A stretch of DNA of 64,000 bases from Onchocerca volvulus (lineage: Eukaryota > Nematoda > Chromadorea > Rhabditida > Onchocercidae), in contig HG738140.1 in NCBI GenBank assembly GCA_000499405.2, positions 14,509,113 through 14,573,112 of the forward strand, given 5' to 3'. The translations under genes and the position numbers were made by a program. The notes beneath the pieces were generated by a model, which did not search any database, was not told the DNA's origin, and saw only the letters and a list, made by a program, of their open reading frames with translations. Each line of letters begins with the position of its first letter. Position 1 is the first letter of the stretch. Shown piece by piece: positions 24,760-36,800 of this stretch.

Positions 24760-25430
24760 TCCTTCAGGCACAAGATTTAAATTATTTTGTACGCAAGCTT
24801 ACTCTTTGTATTACGCATATATGCAAAATTTTGCTTGTAAACACTGTTTAATTTTATATATATTTTCTTATGTTTAATTTTCCCAGTTTGCTCCATCTTG
24901 ATAATATATATTATAATAATTGCTTATCTCATTGGTCTTTTTTTGATTCATTTGAACTTACTCAAAATTGTAAGAATTCAAGGCTAATTAAGTGGACAAC
25001 TTTTTGTTTATCTATTTTCAAGACGAACAAAAGTAATGATTTCAGCATGTTGTAAATTCATGGATTTTGAAGATATAAAGCAATGATACTCTGGAAAGCA
25101 CATCACATATGGGGGAACAGGAAACATTTTGTAACATCATAACGGTCTCTTTGTAATCATGAAATACTTTGGTTCTTTGCCCATGTCAAGATGGGCAGAA
25201 GTAACCATTTCAGTGTAAATTTCGGATAACAAAATTTTAGTGGAGCTAAAGTTTTTTCTCTTTACTTCCCTGGAACGGAATTTGAAATGAAACTTCCATC
25301 GCGACAGAGCACTGTCCAAGTATGAGTGCAAATAGTCCCTAGAGAGTTTCTTAAAAAGCAACAATTTTATGAGCTTAGTTGAAGCATCTTCGAGACATTA
25401 TTGGCGGCATAATTGCAAAGATCAAACAGA

Positions 25431-25562
25431 ATTTGTAGGATGGCTAAAGAGTTCTACTCCTATTCTTTAGACATCCTACAAATCACTTCTCACAATTATT
25501 ATTTGATGAACAGTTATTACGTTATTACTGTGAGAAGTTGAGTGATTTATAGGATGGCTATG
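25431..25562. repeat. Nested inverted repeats, MITE-like
   Basis: The word TTTGTAGGATGGCTA occurs at 25434 in direct sense. It recurs inverted at about 25466-25484 (CTTTAGACATCCTACAAATC) and again in direct sense, slightly changed, near 25545-25560 (GATTTATAGGATGGCTA). An inner pair, CACTTCTCACAATTATTA against TTATTACTGTGAGAAGTTG, extends the second stem. Two alternative hairpins can form. The structure resembles a small non-autonomous DNA transposon remnant. Confidence 0.65.
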
Positions 25563-25756
25563 ACTGATGGATAAATTTAGAATGCTGATTGAAGAACAAA
25601 AAAAATCAGACATTCGAAAGTCTCTATTACTTTTTTAAAAGATACTAAACTATTGATTTCAGCTCTTAATGATCTTAATAAATATTTATATACAATAAAA
25701 ACAATAGAGGTAAGAAGTCATTTTAAATGTCATTTCCATTGTTTCTGAGGAAGATT

Positions 25757-28700
25757 TCATCGATCTTCGGGTCTTAAAAGTGTAAATTTCGCGATACATT
25801 CCATTATCCAAATCGGTGTAACGAGGCTGATGAATTTCTGCTTCACGATTCGTTGTGGCATAGACTGACCTGGCATATACACCGCGAACAAACCGGAGAT
25901 CTAGAATATTGGAGTTTGGGAAAATCCATAAAAACAAAGTTCATTTTTTAGTGCGAAGATCATATATAAAGAAGTCCTGCAATAGAATTTTTTGAAATTG
26001 GAATTAAGGTACTTCATGAAATGAATTGAAATACTTAAAATTCAAAGGATAGTGATGGACATGTCACCTCATTCAAATCATTTTCTGTTCGCGCATGATA
26101 AGGTCTTAATCCGCTTTCGACATATTCTTCCGCTTTAGGTTCTCTTCCAAGTATCACACCTCCAGCCATTTGAACCAATTTTTTGATTTCACTATCTCGA
26201 TATGGTAAATATTTATGCTTGCAAAAATAAAAATGGCATCCTCGAAAAAGCCCTGGTTCCTGGAAATATGTGACTTCGAGAATATTTGCAAAACTAACAT
26301 GCAACCTTAAAATTTTTCTGATCTTTCCATTTTCCTCTTACGAAATTTGTATGTCTCCCATTCCTATGTAATAGCGACGACACTAACTACATTGAATTCA
26401 GTCTAAAAAATCTTAAGAGTTTCTGGTGATTCGACAAAACACATATTGCCACATATTGCCCGATATGCTTCATAAACCCTTATTTAATTTAACTTTGATA
26501 AGTAAGATAAAACTAGCTTGGAGCTAACTACTTTCATGAATCTTCCAAGTACTCGCTGCATCAAAAAATCGAGTAACCTCAAATCACTAACTAAAGAGAC
26601 TTAACGCGCCAAAATAAAAGTCTGTATAATTTGGCGCAAAACTGCGGGACAGAAAGGAAGACGAAGAAGTAGAGAAAAAATTTCATTTCCTTTATCTTTG
26701 TACTTTCTCTGAAATTCGATGAAAGATGAGGTACTAAGATGAGAAGGGACAAAATGAGAGAAATGAAATTTTTTTAAGTTATTAAAAGAAACATATCATT
26801 AAGAACTAACTGAGAAGGATAAAGACAAAAGGAAAAAGAAACATGTCGTTAATAACTAACTGAGAAGGCGAAAGACAAAAGGAAAAATTCCGTGACAAAA
26901 AAGCTAGGAAATTGTTGCTCTGCATATCTTGATATAATAGCATTAATACGCTAAAGCTTTGCTGATATTATTGACCGAAATTACCACAGTAATTAGAAAT
27001 TAATTGAAAGACAAACTAACCATTCTAGCACAATTTTTTCTAGCTTTAGAACATGAATTTTGGGCAAGCAGTTGACCATTTCGATTAATAGTTGCAATTT
27101 CATACATCTCTTCATCCACAACATCATCTGTTTGCAAACATGCATCCAACCATTCACTCGTTAAAATATATTGTCCACGTAACATAGCTTCCAGAATTTC
27201 AACTGCATGAAAAACACGTATATCATTGAACAGGAAATATATCAAAAATTATGACTAATTCAAAAGAAACTAATTATATTGCCTCAAAACTCTAATGGAC
27301 AGAAAGCTTTTAGAAACATTAAAAAAATATTTCTGTTTTTTACTTCCCCTCCTAACTCTTACAAGCTTTCAGTTTTTTCGAACATTCCGTTATGTATTCC
27401 TTCTTTTGAAAATATTTCTAAGATTTGCAGATATCCGTAAAATGGTACCAGTGATTTCTGCTGTACGATGTTTTGCTGCCCGAACAACTAAATGTGTGGC
27501 AGTATCGAAATTTGCAGCATCTTTTGAGAGTTTTTTGAAAAAACGTCTACCACGCTCAAGCTTTACATTCGGTAATGTTGTTGATAGAAACACGGAATAT
27601 CGCTTGAATTTTAGAGAAGGACATACTGCAAAAAATATTTTTTACTCAAAAATTATTGTTTAAAATACATATTATTTTTTAAACGTAACTTAGATTCAGG
27701 AATGGTATTTTAGATTATTTGGTCTTAGAGTGCACCTTTTTCATCTAAAATATATTTTTGGATATGTACATTCACGTTTCTAATATGTGTCGTTTTAAAC
27801 ATTTGACTAAAGCTTCTTAAATGATTCCTATATGCATTAGTTACTAAAAAAGTCTCTATCATGCTTGATTTTCAATAAATTTTTTCCAACTGATTGAGAT
27901 GGAGCAGAATGGATATTTGAGGTGGTCTTAGAGTACACCTTCTTCATCTAAAATATGATATTTGAAATGTATACATTCAGGTTTCTAATATGTGTCGATC
28001 GAGATATTTACTTGTCTAAGAGATGTTACATTCGTTAAGTAAATAAATATTCGGTAACTGATATACTCCAAAATTTCATGTTTCATCATATCTGTTCTTC
28101 GAGAAAAGTAAGTTAATAGTACCAATTTGAACTGGATGAAAAATTCTGCCAAATACTACTCGCATTTCATCATTTTTTATGAAATCCATCGGTGTTTCAC
28201 CCTATAATCTGGAATTTATTATTCTATTTCATCAAAATTTTTAAGAAAAATAATGGAGAAACTCAGAATGACATTTTTAAACGGGAAATAGTAACAGAAT
28301 TAATTAAATAATGCAAATGCAAGTCATATTACAGAATAAATAGTGAGAAATATAGTTACTTTTAAATTGTATGATCGTCGATTTGCTCCTTTCGATAATA
28401 AATATTCCACAACATCAACAGCTTGCCAACGCACCGCTGCATGAAGTGCCGTTTCACATAACTCTCCACCTAGTAAAATTTGATTAATTAGATTTTTAGA
28501 AATTAATTACGATCTTCAATTGACATTTAATAAATTATCACAGACAATGAAACCACTTGATCTCCGAATGTAGCACATTTCACAATTTTGATGCTATGAA
28601 ACGAGTCTTTAAAAAAAAATTGCTCATTATATTGACCATTTCAATTTATTTTTCATCTCAACAAAATTTAACTAAAATTATCGAAATAATTTTGGTTTTT

Positions 28701-31398
28701 TAGCTAATTTGACAGTTATTTAAAATTCCAAAAACTATACCATGTGCATTGATAAGAGCACCATTTTCAATCAAAATTTTGCAAATTTCGATGTAATTAT
28801 GAGCTGCGGCATGATAAAGCGCCGTCAAACCGAGATTATCACTTTGATTAGCATCTTCTCCATTCTATAATTGAAAAAATAAAGGAATATGAATTCATTA
28901 TCTCTTACCAAGCAAATCATTCCTCACTTATATTACAGTGCTCAATTATATCAATTCTACTTATTATGTTATGGCAAAATTACTACTTCTAAAGCTTCCA
29001 GAAGCTTCTTTTTTGATCCACGTATAGCAGCATTGACTAAATTATATTCGTAACGTTGAAATGGTGATTTGTGAGAATTTTGTACTGTTGTTAATGCGAT
29101 TACATTCGAATTTTCGGCATTTCGACTTTTCAATCCATATTCCGAATCATTAGACTAAAAATTTCTTTTATTTGAGAAACATTTAAATAGTGGTAATTTT
29201 AAAATATTTATGACAAATGTGACGTTAAATCATTGCAATCTTAAAATTCATTAGAGAAAATGTGGGTACAATTATAGGATGTAACTTCTTCCCTTGAGAC
29301 ACCTTTAGCCTTAAATTTTCGAACTGATCAGTGATTCATCGAACAGAAAAGGTCCAGTCGATTTACAGATTCAAACACTAATATAAGCTGCGAGTTTTAA
29401 AATCATACTACCTTCTTCTTTGCTACAGTTCTCCCAAAAGTGTTTTTGGGTGGTTCCTTAAAGAACTGGAACTTTTCTGGTTCATCGTAAACATGCAATT
29501 GCTCAGTCACTAATTTATCATTTTGGACGGAAGTTCCAGCAACAACAATATTTTCTGTTTGCGTGAATGGTGTAATATCATCTGATACCGGAATGATATC
29601 ATCGTTTGAAACGGGAACTGCTCTGAAAAGCGTAATTAAATCTAGTCCTTTACTAAAAAGTAAGATGATTCTTTACTACTGCTGAAAATTAAGTAAATTT
29701 AATCCATAGAAGCTGAATTCATATTTTACGATCAAATTTTGGAAAAAAAAATTAAACAATATAAAGACTTGCTCTGATAGCAACTCTTCCGGATGCACGT
29801 TTATGGTCGCACAACTAACATCACCTTTGATTCCAACATCTTCCTGTGTAGAACAAAACTCTTCTACTGTTCTACGTTGTTCATCCGCTTCAAGCAGATT
29901 AAGCATAATTTGTCCATCACATTGAGAAACGGTGAACTGAAATAGTATGCAATTCTGTCGTATTTTTGATTGACCATATTTAGGGATATTGACTTATCAT
30001 GTCGTCAAATAAAAAATCGATACTGATGCTATTGAACAACATAATTTTGGATATTAAGATGTAAAACATAAAGTTACTGCTAAGAGTTTTGAACTCTTCG
30101 ACAATTTAAAACACGCTCAATGTATTAACTTTATCATTATTTTCATTAAATACTGTTAATAAAATCCTCACTAATTTTTCCTCACAAAACCATTATCTAA
30201 ATCTGAACCTTAGTTCGCTTCTTTTTTCTTATGGAATAAACTATGGTATTAAGAACCAACTTTGGCGAGAGTTTCCTTCAGGGACAAAAGACTCTGAAAA
30301 AGCTGATCAGCAAAAGTCGCTGATTTCACATGCTGCAATCCAACAGGCAGCAAACATTGTGGACATAATGGGAAAGACTTTCCGACACAGATTTCATTAA
30401 CACATGTCCTGAAAAATTTTTATTTGACTCAAATGTATTTAATAAGGTAAAACTTGAATTCTTCATTCTATTCTTATATTAGGGATGATTGGAATATGTA
30501 AATTTTGAAGATCTCTAGAAGATATTTCTCGACCATATATTCATTTTCAAAAAGTATCAAAATCAAAAGAGTAGCAACATCAGAAATTGTTGTATAAATT
30601 TAATGTAATGTATTAAGGACTAATGAATTAATTAGGCATTAATTCTCGCTGAAAAGAGTTCGATTAATAAATTAAATCGCTACTTCACTAATCAGTATTT
30701 TTCGATCTAAGGAATCAGCTCAATTTCTGACAATTTAATGATAATTATCCTTTGACAGCAAGTGATAAAATTTGAGGGTTATTGAATTGCATTCAATATA
30801 CTCTGTTGTATCGATTTCAGGATCACGGGAAAGTTCTCTTATCTAGTTTTTCGAGTAATCTATCTGAGTTGACTTAATCCAAAAAAAAGTTCTTTGCTGT
30901 ATAATATATTTTGAAATGAAAATTTGAGGATAATGCATGTTAAATCGAAAATTTACAAAAAGCCAACGTTTTTCTTGCTCTTCAAATTTTAGAATAATTC
31001 GTACGATTTCTAGATTTATTTCAGAGCCAAATAAAAAATTTACCAACAGAAGACATGCTTGCAAGAAGATCCAATAAACTGCAGCTTATCTGATTGTTGA
31101 TGACTGGAATTTGCAAAATTTATGATGATTCGACGAAAGTTCGAAAATTTTATTCGTTTAAAATTTTAAGGACTCAATTAATGATTACTTGACGATGTAT
31201 TTAAATTCGAAAATGGTTTTTTTTCTTTTTTTTTTTTTTAAATCAAACTTAAGTCTCGGGAAATTGGTAAAAAATTAAGTAACTATACGAAATAAACACG
31301 AAATCTAAACATTATTTGACTAATTGTAGCAAGTACCATTGATCACAACATATTCTTTTCAGGAATGCTTCCGCATGATTTAATGTTGAAGCGAACAT
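25757..31398 (-). CDS. brd-1: BARD1 homologue: RING, ankyrin repeats and tandem BRCT domains
   Basis: Thirteen exons: 31398-31337, 31103-31044, 30408-30261, 29936-29785, 29622-29412, 29154-28984, 28864-28741, 28469-28360, 28201-28123, 27625-27449, 27202-27021, 26259-26068 and 25900-25757 (TGA). They encode about 603 residues and all phases match. Residues about 18-63 form a RING with all eight ligands (CDQC, CKHVFC, C, CPQC), split over three exons. An acidic linker follows, then about three ankyrin repeats (LTALYHAAAHN, ETALHAAVRW, GETPMDF). Two BRCTs follow, with THLVV, SEWLDAC, AGGVILG and PIWIMECIA. BARD1 pairs with BRCA1 through the RINGs to form a nuclear E3 ubiquitin ligase for histone H2A and DNA-break repair by recombination. 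Human BARD1 is 777 residues; this one has a shorter linker. The exon 4 donor (GA|GTTGCT) and exon 3 donor (AAA|GTTGGT) are weak and chosen for phase. The start has no upstream in-frame ATG. Confidence 0.93.
26606..26637. repeat. Inverted GCGCCAAA / TTTGGCGC pair in a BARD1 intron
   Basis: GCGCCAAAAT and AATTTGGCGC flank a 12-base spacer in the intron between the two BRCT regions. Both arms match the E2F-type core TTTGGCGC in opposite orientation. It may be a chance palindrome; an intronic E2F site in a DNA-repair gene is only a suggestion. Confidence 0.4.
26785..26886 (+). repeat. Two-copy tandem duplication (about 50 bp unit) in a BARD1 intron
   Basis: The unit beginning AAAGAAACATATCATTAAGA and ending AAAGACAAAAGGAAAA is present twice, head to tail, with a few substitutions. 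Confidence 0.8.
27715..28010 (+). repeat. Direct repeat pair, about 205 bp apart, in a BARD1 intron
   Basis: GGTCTTAGAGTGCACCTTTT...CATCTAAAATAT...TTTCTAATATGTGTCG at about 27720-27800 recurs at about 27925-28002 as GGTCTTAGAGTACACCTTCT and so on. The copies are diverged, consistent with an old local duplication. Confidence 0.75.
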
Positions 31399-32443
31399 TG
31401 CTTTACTTAGATTTAAAGCCTTATCAGATTGAATCGATAAGTTTTATAAGCAATGTAATCTGGAAGCTAAAATAAGTCATTAATCCGGTCGAATATCTAT
31501 AAATGTTGTAAGCAGCACAATCTGAAATTAATATCCAGAAGTTTTTGAAATTCGGAGAGAAATCTCCACCGCCACAAACCAATTAGCTTGATAACCGTAG
31601 TCAATGGCAACCTCACTAGCAACAGCTTAACAGAGAAGTTAGGAAAAGATTTTTTTGAATTTAAATTCTCCGTCAGAGTCATAATGCAATTTTCTACATC
31701 CCAATCATTTTAACGAAATGTGAGTAATTTCCTAAATTGATAGTGTTTCCACCGTGACGAATATCTAGGGATTTTAGTTATATGAAAGTGTTTAATTATT
31801 TGTTTACTGAAGTATTTGTTTGCTTAACTGCGAAAAAAAACTTAACAAGCAAATAGATTAAATTATGTAGTTAAATTAACGTAGTTAGAAGTTATTTAAA
31901 TAAAATGTCCACTCCATCTATGGTGTAGATATCCACTTATACACTTTACTCATCGACTTATAGTTTTTACTGTAATATTGCTAAATTAATAATTAGCATA
32001 TATGTGTTCTTAATACTCTTAGTGTACTTATAGTCTAATATAAGCCTAATCAGTGAATATATTGAGATGCAATTATTGATGATTTTTTTTCTGAATGCCC
32101 AATTTTTGATGCTTGAAATACATGCTACAATCTAATGAAATCAGAAATATAATCAGGCACAGGAATTACATCTTGGGGGAAGTGGATACTGCTAGTGAAT
32201 TGAACCTAGCATTTAAATTGTTTAAATTTAACCATTTTAAAAAATTTATTCATATTTTTGAAATCAGATATTGGCGAAAATGAGTGATCATATCGGCGAT
32301 GATGTGCTGAAATTGAAGGATGGAATCAGTTGTTCGTAATAACATCAGAGAAATACTAACGCGGTTCTAATGATTTACTGGTTAATTTATACTATTATTG
32401 AGAAACGGGAATAATAAATTTAAATAGTCGTACAGTTCAAAAG

Positions 32444-32503
32444 ATTATTTTTGAAAGTTTGGAATCGAAAACTTTTATTTTTGAAAGTTTGGAATCGAAA
32501 ATT
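32444..32503 (+). repeat. Short tandem duplication
   Basis: The 27-base word starting TTATTTTTGAAAGTTTGGAA and ending TCGAAAA occurs twice, 31 bp apart. Confidence 0.85.
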
Positions 32504-32708
32504 TAGTTTAAGGCTCATTAAAATGCATTTCCTAGTCAAAAGTTTTTGTTTTATGTGTATGTGTAAAAGTTCGGGATATTTTTTGAGATCTTACTGAAAC
32601 TTTTGCGCAACTTCATTGAGAAGATCCAAATCAATACTTAATCACTTTATTTTTACAAATTTTTGTTATAAAATATTCTTATATTATCTAATGTTATGTC
32701 AATCTTAC

Positions 32709-32940
32709 AAATTTATATAAATAAAAATGTAAATGTTCCCTCTTATCCCGGACGGAATTTCGCAAACTCTCCACCGATTGTTTTCAAATTTTGACATAAT
32801 CTTGTGTCCGAGTAGGCCATCATTTTCTCGTAAACAAACTTACTTTTTTTCACGAATCACGTCCGTAAATACTAAAAGTAAGTGAAGGACTGAATTTTTT
32901 GACTCCGCCCCGCATCGCGCCTTCATGAGCATTCGATATA
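32709..32940 (+). mobile_element. Helitron-like 5' terminal fragment
   Basis: The fragment begins TTTATATAAATAAAAATGTA, the usual style of a Helitron/Helentron 5' end. It continues with CTCTCCACCGATTGTTTTCA and, after a gap, GACTCCGCCCCGCATCGCGC. The same phrases occur in the same order at 57372-57560, so both belong to one dispersed family. No coding remnant is present, so this is a truncated or non-autonomous copy. Confidence 0.6.
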
Positions 32941-33804
32941 CTGTTCAGAGTTTTTTTTTTTTTTTTTTTTTTTGTGATTTGCATAAGAAGCATAATGTGT
33001 AATGTTACAGGAAAAAAAAAAGAAATATGTAAACGCTGTGTCGGAAAATCCGAAAAATTCATAAAATATAAATATGATGAAATAATTGAAATATTTTGTA
33101 TAATACGAATTTGCAACATTTCTTAGTCGAATGAAACGTTAATCCATATCTTATCCATTGATCTGATACAAAGGTCTTTATTCTCTCACCTTCCAATCTG
33201 TTAAATAAGTTTGTATGCATTATTTAAAGTGTTGAAATCCATATTGTTTATCTGGAATGTTCAAAGATTAAAGCTTGTGTGGATTGTTTATAATTGCAAA
33301 CATTGTTTATCTCTTATATTTTGTTCTGATAAACAAACCTTTGTATAAATAACTTATAAGCCACCATTTACTAAAAGACCAAGAATTATCAATATAAAAA
33401 GAAGCTTATAGCGGTCACCAGATCAGTAGTTACTCAGTGGTTTTTCAGTTAATCAACGAACAGTCACTCAGCTCACTTTACAATCAATATTCTCCAGTTC
33501 AATCCAACTCACCTAACCAAATGATCAACTGCAACCGTGATATTATCTAACTTTATCCCATCTAATAACGTAGACAAAGAATCAATCCTTTGTCAATCAA
33601 TCAAACCTTTCTCATCAAAATTCGTCTGTGCGATAATGAAAAATTTTCCAGATCATTTGCCAATAAACAACTTGAAGAAATTCATGCTAAAAAAGGATTG
33701 AAGGCATAAATATTGCCTCCCAAATCCTTGAAATTTCAGAATAATTTTCACAACAATAAAATCTCTCAATGATTATCATATAGTATCATCTGCTTCAGTC
33801 TTGC

Positions 33805-36800
33805 TCAGACTTGCTCTGGTGCACTTATCGCACTGATCAATGATGTTTCCATTGATGGAGGTGGCTTATTGCCAAATTGTCTCTTACGTCGAATTTGGCA
33901 TATTCTGACCATTTGCTTACCATATATCTAAAAAAAAAAAGAAAAAAAAGACAAAAAAGAATAAAATATTATGAACTTTGAACAAGTTTTCTTCTATTTT
34001 TGCAAAATAATCTGTTAAAATGCAAAAATTTATGGCAAATAAAACTTCGAATTAATCAAATTTTAGGAAGGATCTAAAATCATGTGAAGTGCTGAAAACA
34101 GGATGAACTAAGTAACACAAATAGGTGATAGAAACGTTTACATCTAAAAACTTTATAGCTTTTAAATATATTATTGGAATTTACTAAAGAAGCAGCTAAA
34201 GCAAACGGTTGAATTAAGAATCATCAATAATCAGTGGTTGATTGGTGGATGATAATTGGAATATTGCTTAGAAATTTCACATGGGATCATTGTATTAGAA
34301 ACTCCCGAATTATTTGATGATTAAATTTGAACTTACACTGATATCGTCATAAAATTCGACGCCTAAATAACAGAACATTCCAACCAATAAAATTCCTAAT
34401 GAAATAAGCAAAAATTGGGCAACATTCGTAAAACGGATGAGGATAAGTCCAAAAGCAAAACCGGTTGATTCCCAAAAACGATAATTAGCAAATGCAGTTT
34501 CCAACTGACTTGCAGATAGCGCTATCCATAATCCTACAATTTAAGTCATTAAATTTCAGTTTCCCATCATTTCATTCTTTTTACCATTTTCTTTATTATT
34601 TTTGAAATCTTTTTGATAAGGAATGAAAATCTTTGCTAAAATCTTCTGTGAAATGCTTGTTGTTAATCTTTTAAGCCTAAGCATGTGTTAATTATTAATT
34701 AGCTTAATTTAATAAAAATTTCAACCACTTTACTGGCAAATTAAACAAAAACAAATTAGATACCACTGATTTGAGTATTCCAAACACCATCAGCCATGCC
34801 TAAAACACCAACCATAGCATAGAATAACGATGTGTCACCAGGATTCAGAGGCCAAATCTGGAATTAGTAGTATATTAGAACGAAAAATGAGCTGAATTGG
34901 ATAATCTAAAATGCTGAATTCATGTTACCAAATCATTATCCGGAAGAATTTTCAGATATTTCTTTATTGTAATGCAAAGAATATTGTTTTGATCTTTTCA
35001 AAAATCAGAAGTAGCGATCATTACGATATTAATTCAGCGGTTAAAATGTAAGTCAAAAATTTGCTATAACGAGAGAGCCACAAAAAAGTGACTAAGACAA
35101 CCTCTAAATCGGAGCTTAATTATCAAAATTTGCGAACGAAACTAACCAACAGTGTTAATGAAACAAGCATACTAATAACAGCACCAAAAACAAACAAAGG
35201 CATTCGCCCGAACAATTTCATTAGTGGACCGAAAACCAGGCTACAAATGGCATCTGCTACACCAAAAGCTGTCATCACAAATCCAATTTGGCCAATGCCA
35301 AGGCCGCAACCTATATAAGCCTTAAAAAGAAATCATTTCTTAACTTCATCTATCAAAAAAATTTCACCCATAGATAAATGGCATCTGCTAATCAAATATA
35401 TCGCTGATTCATTTTTGGCAGCGAGAAGAAAAGTTTGTTAAATAGATTTACAAAACAAAAAAAAGTTACTTTTGTATAAAGGCCTACGATAAATGCTTGT
35501 TCAGTACCGCTGAAAAATGTTAGTGGCACAAGTAATAATGATTTTGGATAAGTAAGATTTCGGAATATTGCTTTGCAAATATCTGTTGAAAAGAATGGTG
35601 CTTTTAATCTGCAATGAATAATCATTTTGCTAAATAATTTTAAGATTTTTGAATTTCGCAAGTGATTTAATCGCAATTTCCAAAAATTTTTGGTTTGCTA
35701 ATTCTTTTTGATTTTCAAAAATCTGAAAAATTAGTTTTCGCAGCATTCTTAATTTTTTAATCTACTATAAGAATTTAAATTAAGTTTGTATCGATCAGTT
35801 CACAAATTTCTAACTATTTCCTATTTATCTTCGGCAACTATTACAAATTAATGGTCTTAATTCAGGTCAAAAAAGATGATAGAAGAAGGTAAGAAAAAAA
35901 TTTTAATTTAAATTTCCTTAGATAAACCCTAAGAACTAATGCATGATATTTGGAACTCCTCATGAATTTTCTTCTCAACAACAACTTTATTAGTTTTTAA
36001 TTCCCTTTTACTGTTTGAATTACGTCTAAACTTTTTAAGATTCCCAATATTATGGTAAACGTTTTCACAAATAATTTTAAATTGCTCAAAAATTATTTGC
36101 AGGAAATTATTTAAGAATTTACCAAAAAATTTCTTTGATATAGTAAATTATGCGATCATTTAGCAAAATTAAAGTTATAAGAGGCTTACTATACTAATCA
36201 TCATGTCGATCTGTTTATTGTGCTGCTAATTTTAATACATTAACCTAATAGTATTTTAGTTGATTTACTTGAAATTTCCGGATATTTGATATTTTTCTTT
36301 TCTTTTGCTTAATATTTCCAAACATTATTTCCATCATTTTTGTATGATCTTTTGATGATTATTCCTTCAATATTGCCTACTAGTGTTGCAAGTATAAATT
36401 TGAATTCCAGAAAAGGTGTTCACAAAAATGCAAATTGAAGTAACACTCATATATTGATATTTCAACCTTTCAAAAAAAAGAAATAATTCGCCGCAAAATA
36501 GGCACAACCTGGCGATTTCATCTTTTCGAAGCGAATTCAAAAAAAGTAGCACAATCATTAGTGCAACGATGGTACAACAAAAATAGATGCCACAAAGAGA
36601 TAAATAAACACTTTGTGCTGGCCGTCGTAAATTTTCGATTGCTTGTTCGCTTAAGTATGATATATTATCACGAAAGAAATGACCACAGCTGAAATTTACT
36701 TACTTTAAGCATTAGTTTTGTTTAATTCAACATTTTAGGCAATAATCTGAATAAAATGGAAATTTGAAGTTTTAATTTAAAAAAAAAAAAAAATTTGCAT

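Larger units (their letters stand above)
24197..25756. other. Convergent 3' intergenic region with hairpins
   Basis: LEPROT (plus) and BARD1 (minus) converge here. The region contains a perfect 17-bp hairpin at 24720-24759 and a set of related inverted repeats at 25431-25562. A less AT-rich minus-strand open frame at 25137-25364 reads basic protein (SRDYLHSYLDSALSRWKF), with no recognised domain and no clear splice borders. It may be a decayed fragment or chance. Confidence 0.5.
31399..33804. other. Intergenic region between BARD1 5' end and UNC-93 3' end
   Basis: This region holds the BARD1 5' leader, with a likely splice acceptor TTTTAG/CTTCCAG near 31460. It also holds a 31-bp tandem duplication near 32444 and a Helitron-like fragment at 32709-32940. 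A relatively C-rich plus-strand block at about 33400-33620 follows TATA-like sequences (GTATAAATAA, TATAAAAAG). That block could be a promoter or a solo terminal repeat of a retroelement, but I cannot find its partner. No coding region is seen. Confidence 0.5.

Noticed and set aside
25137..25364. 75-codon minus-strand frame between LEPROT and BARD1
   Set aside because: Less AT-rich than its surroundings, but no borders, domain or partner exons, so left as a note in the intergenic entry.
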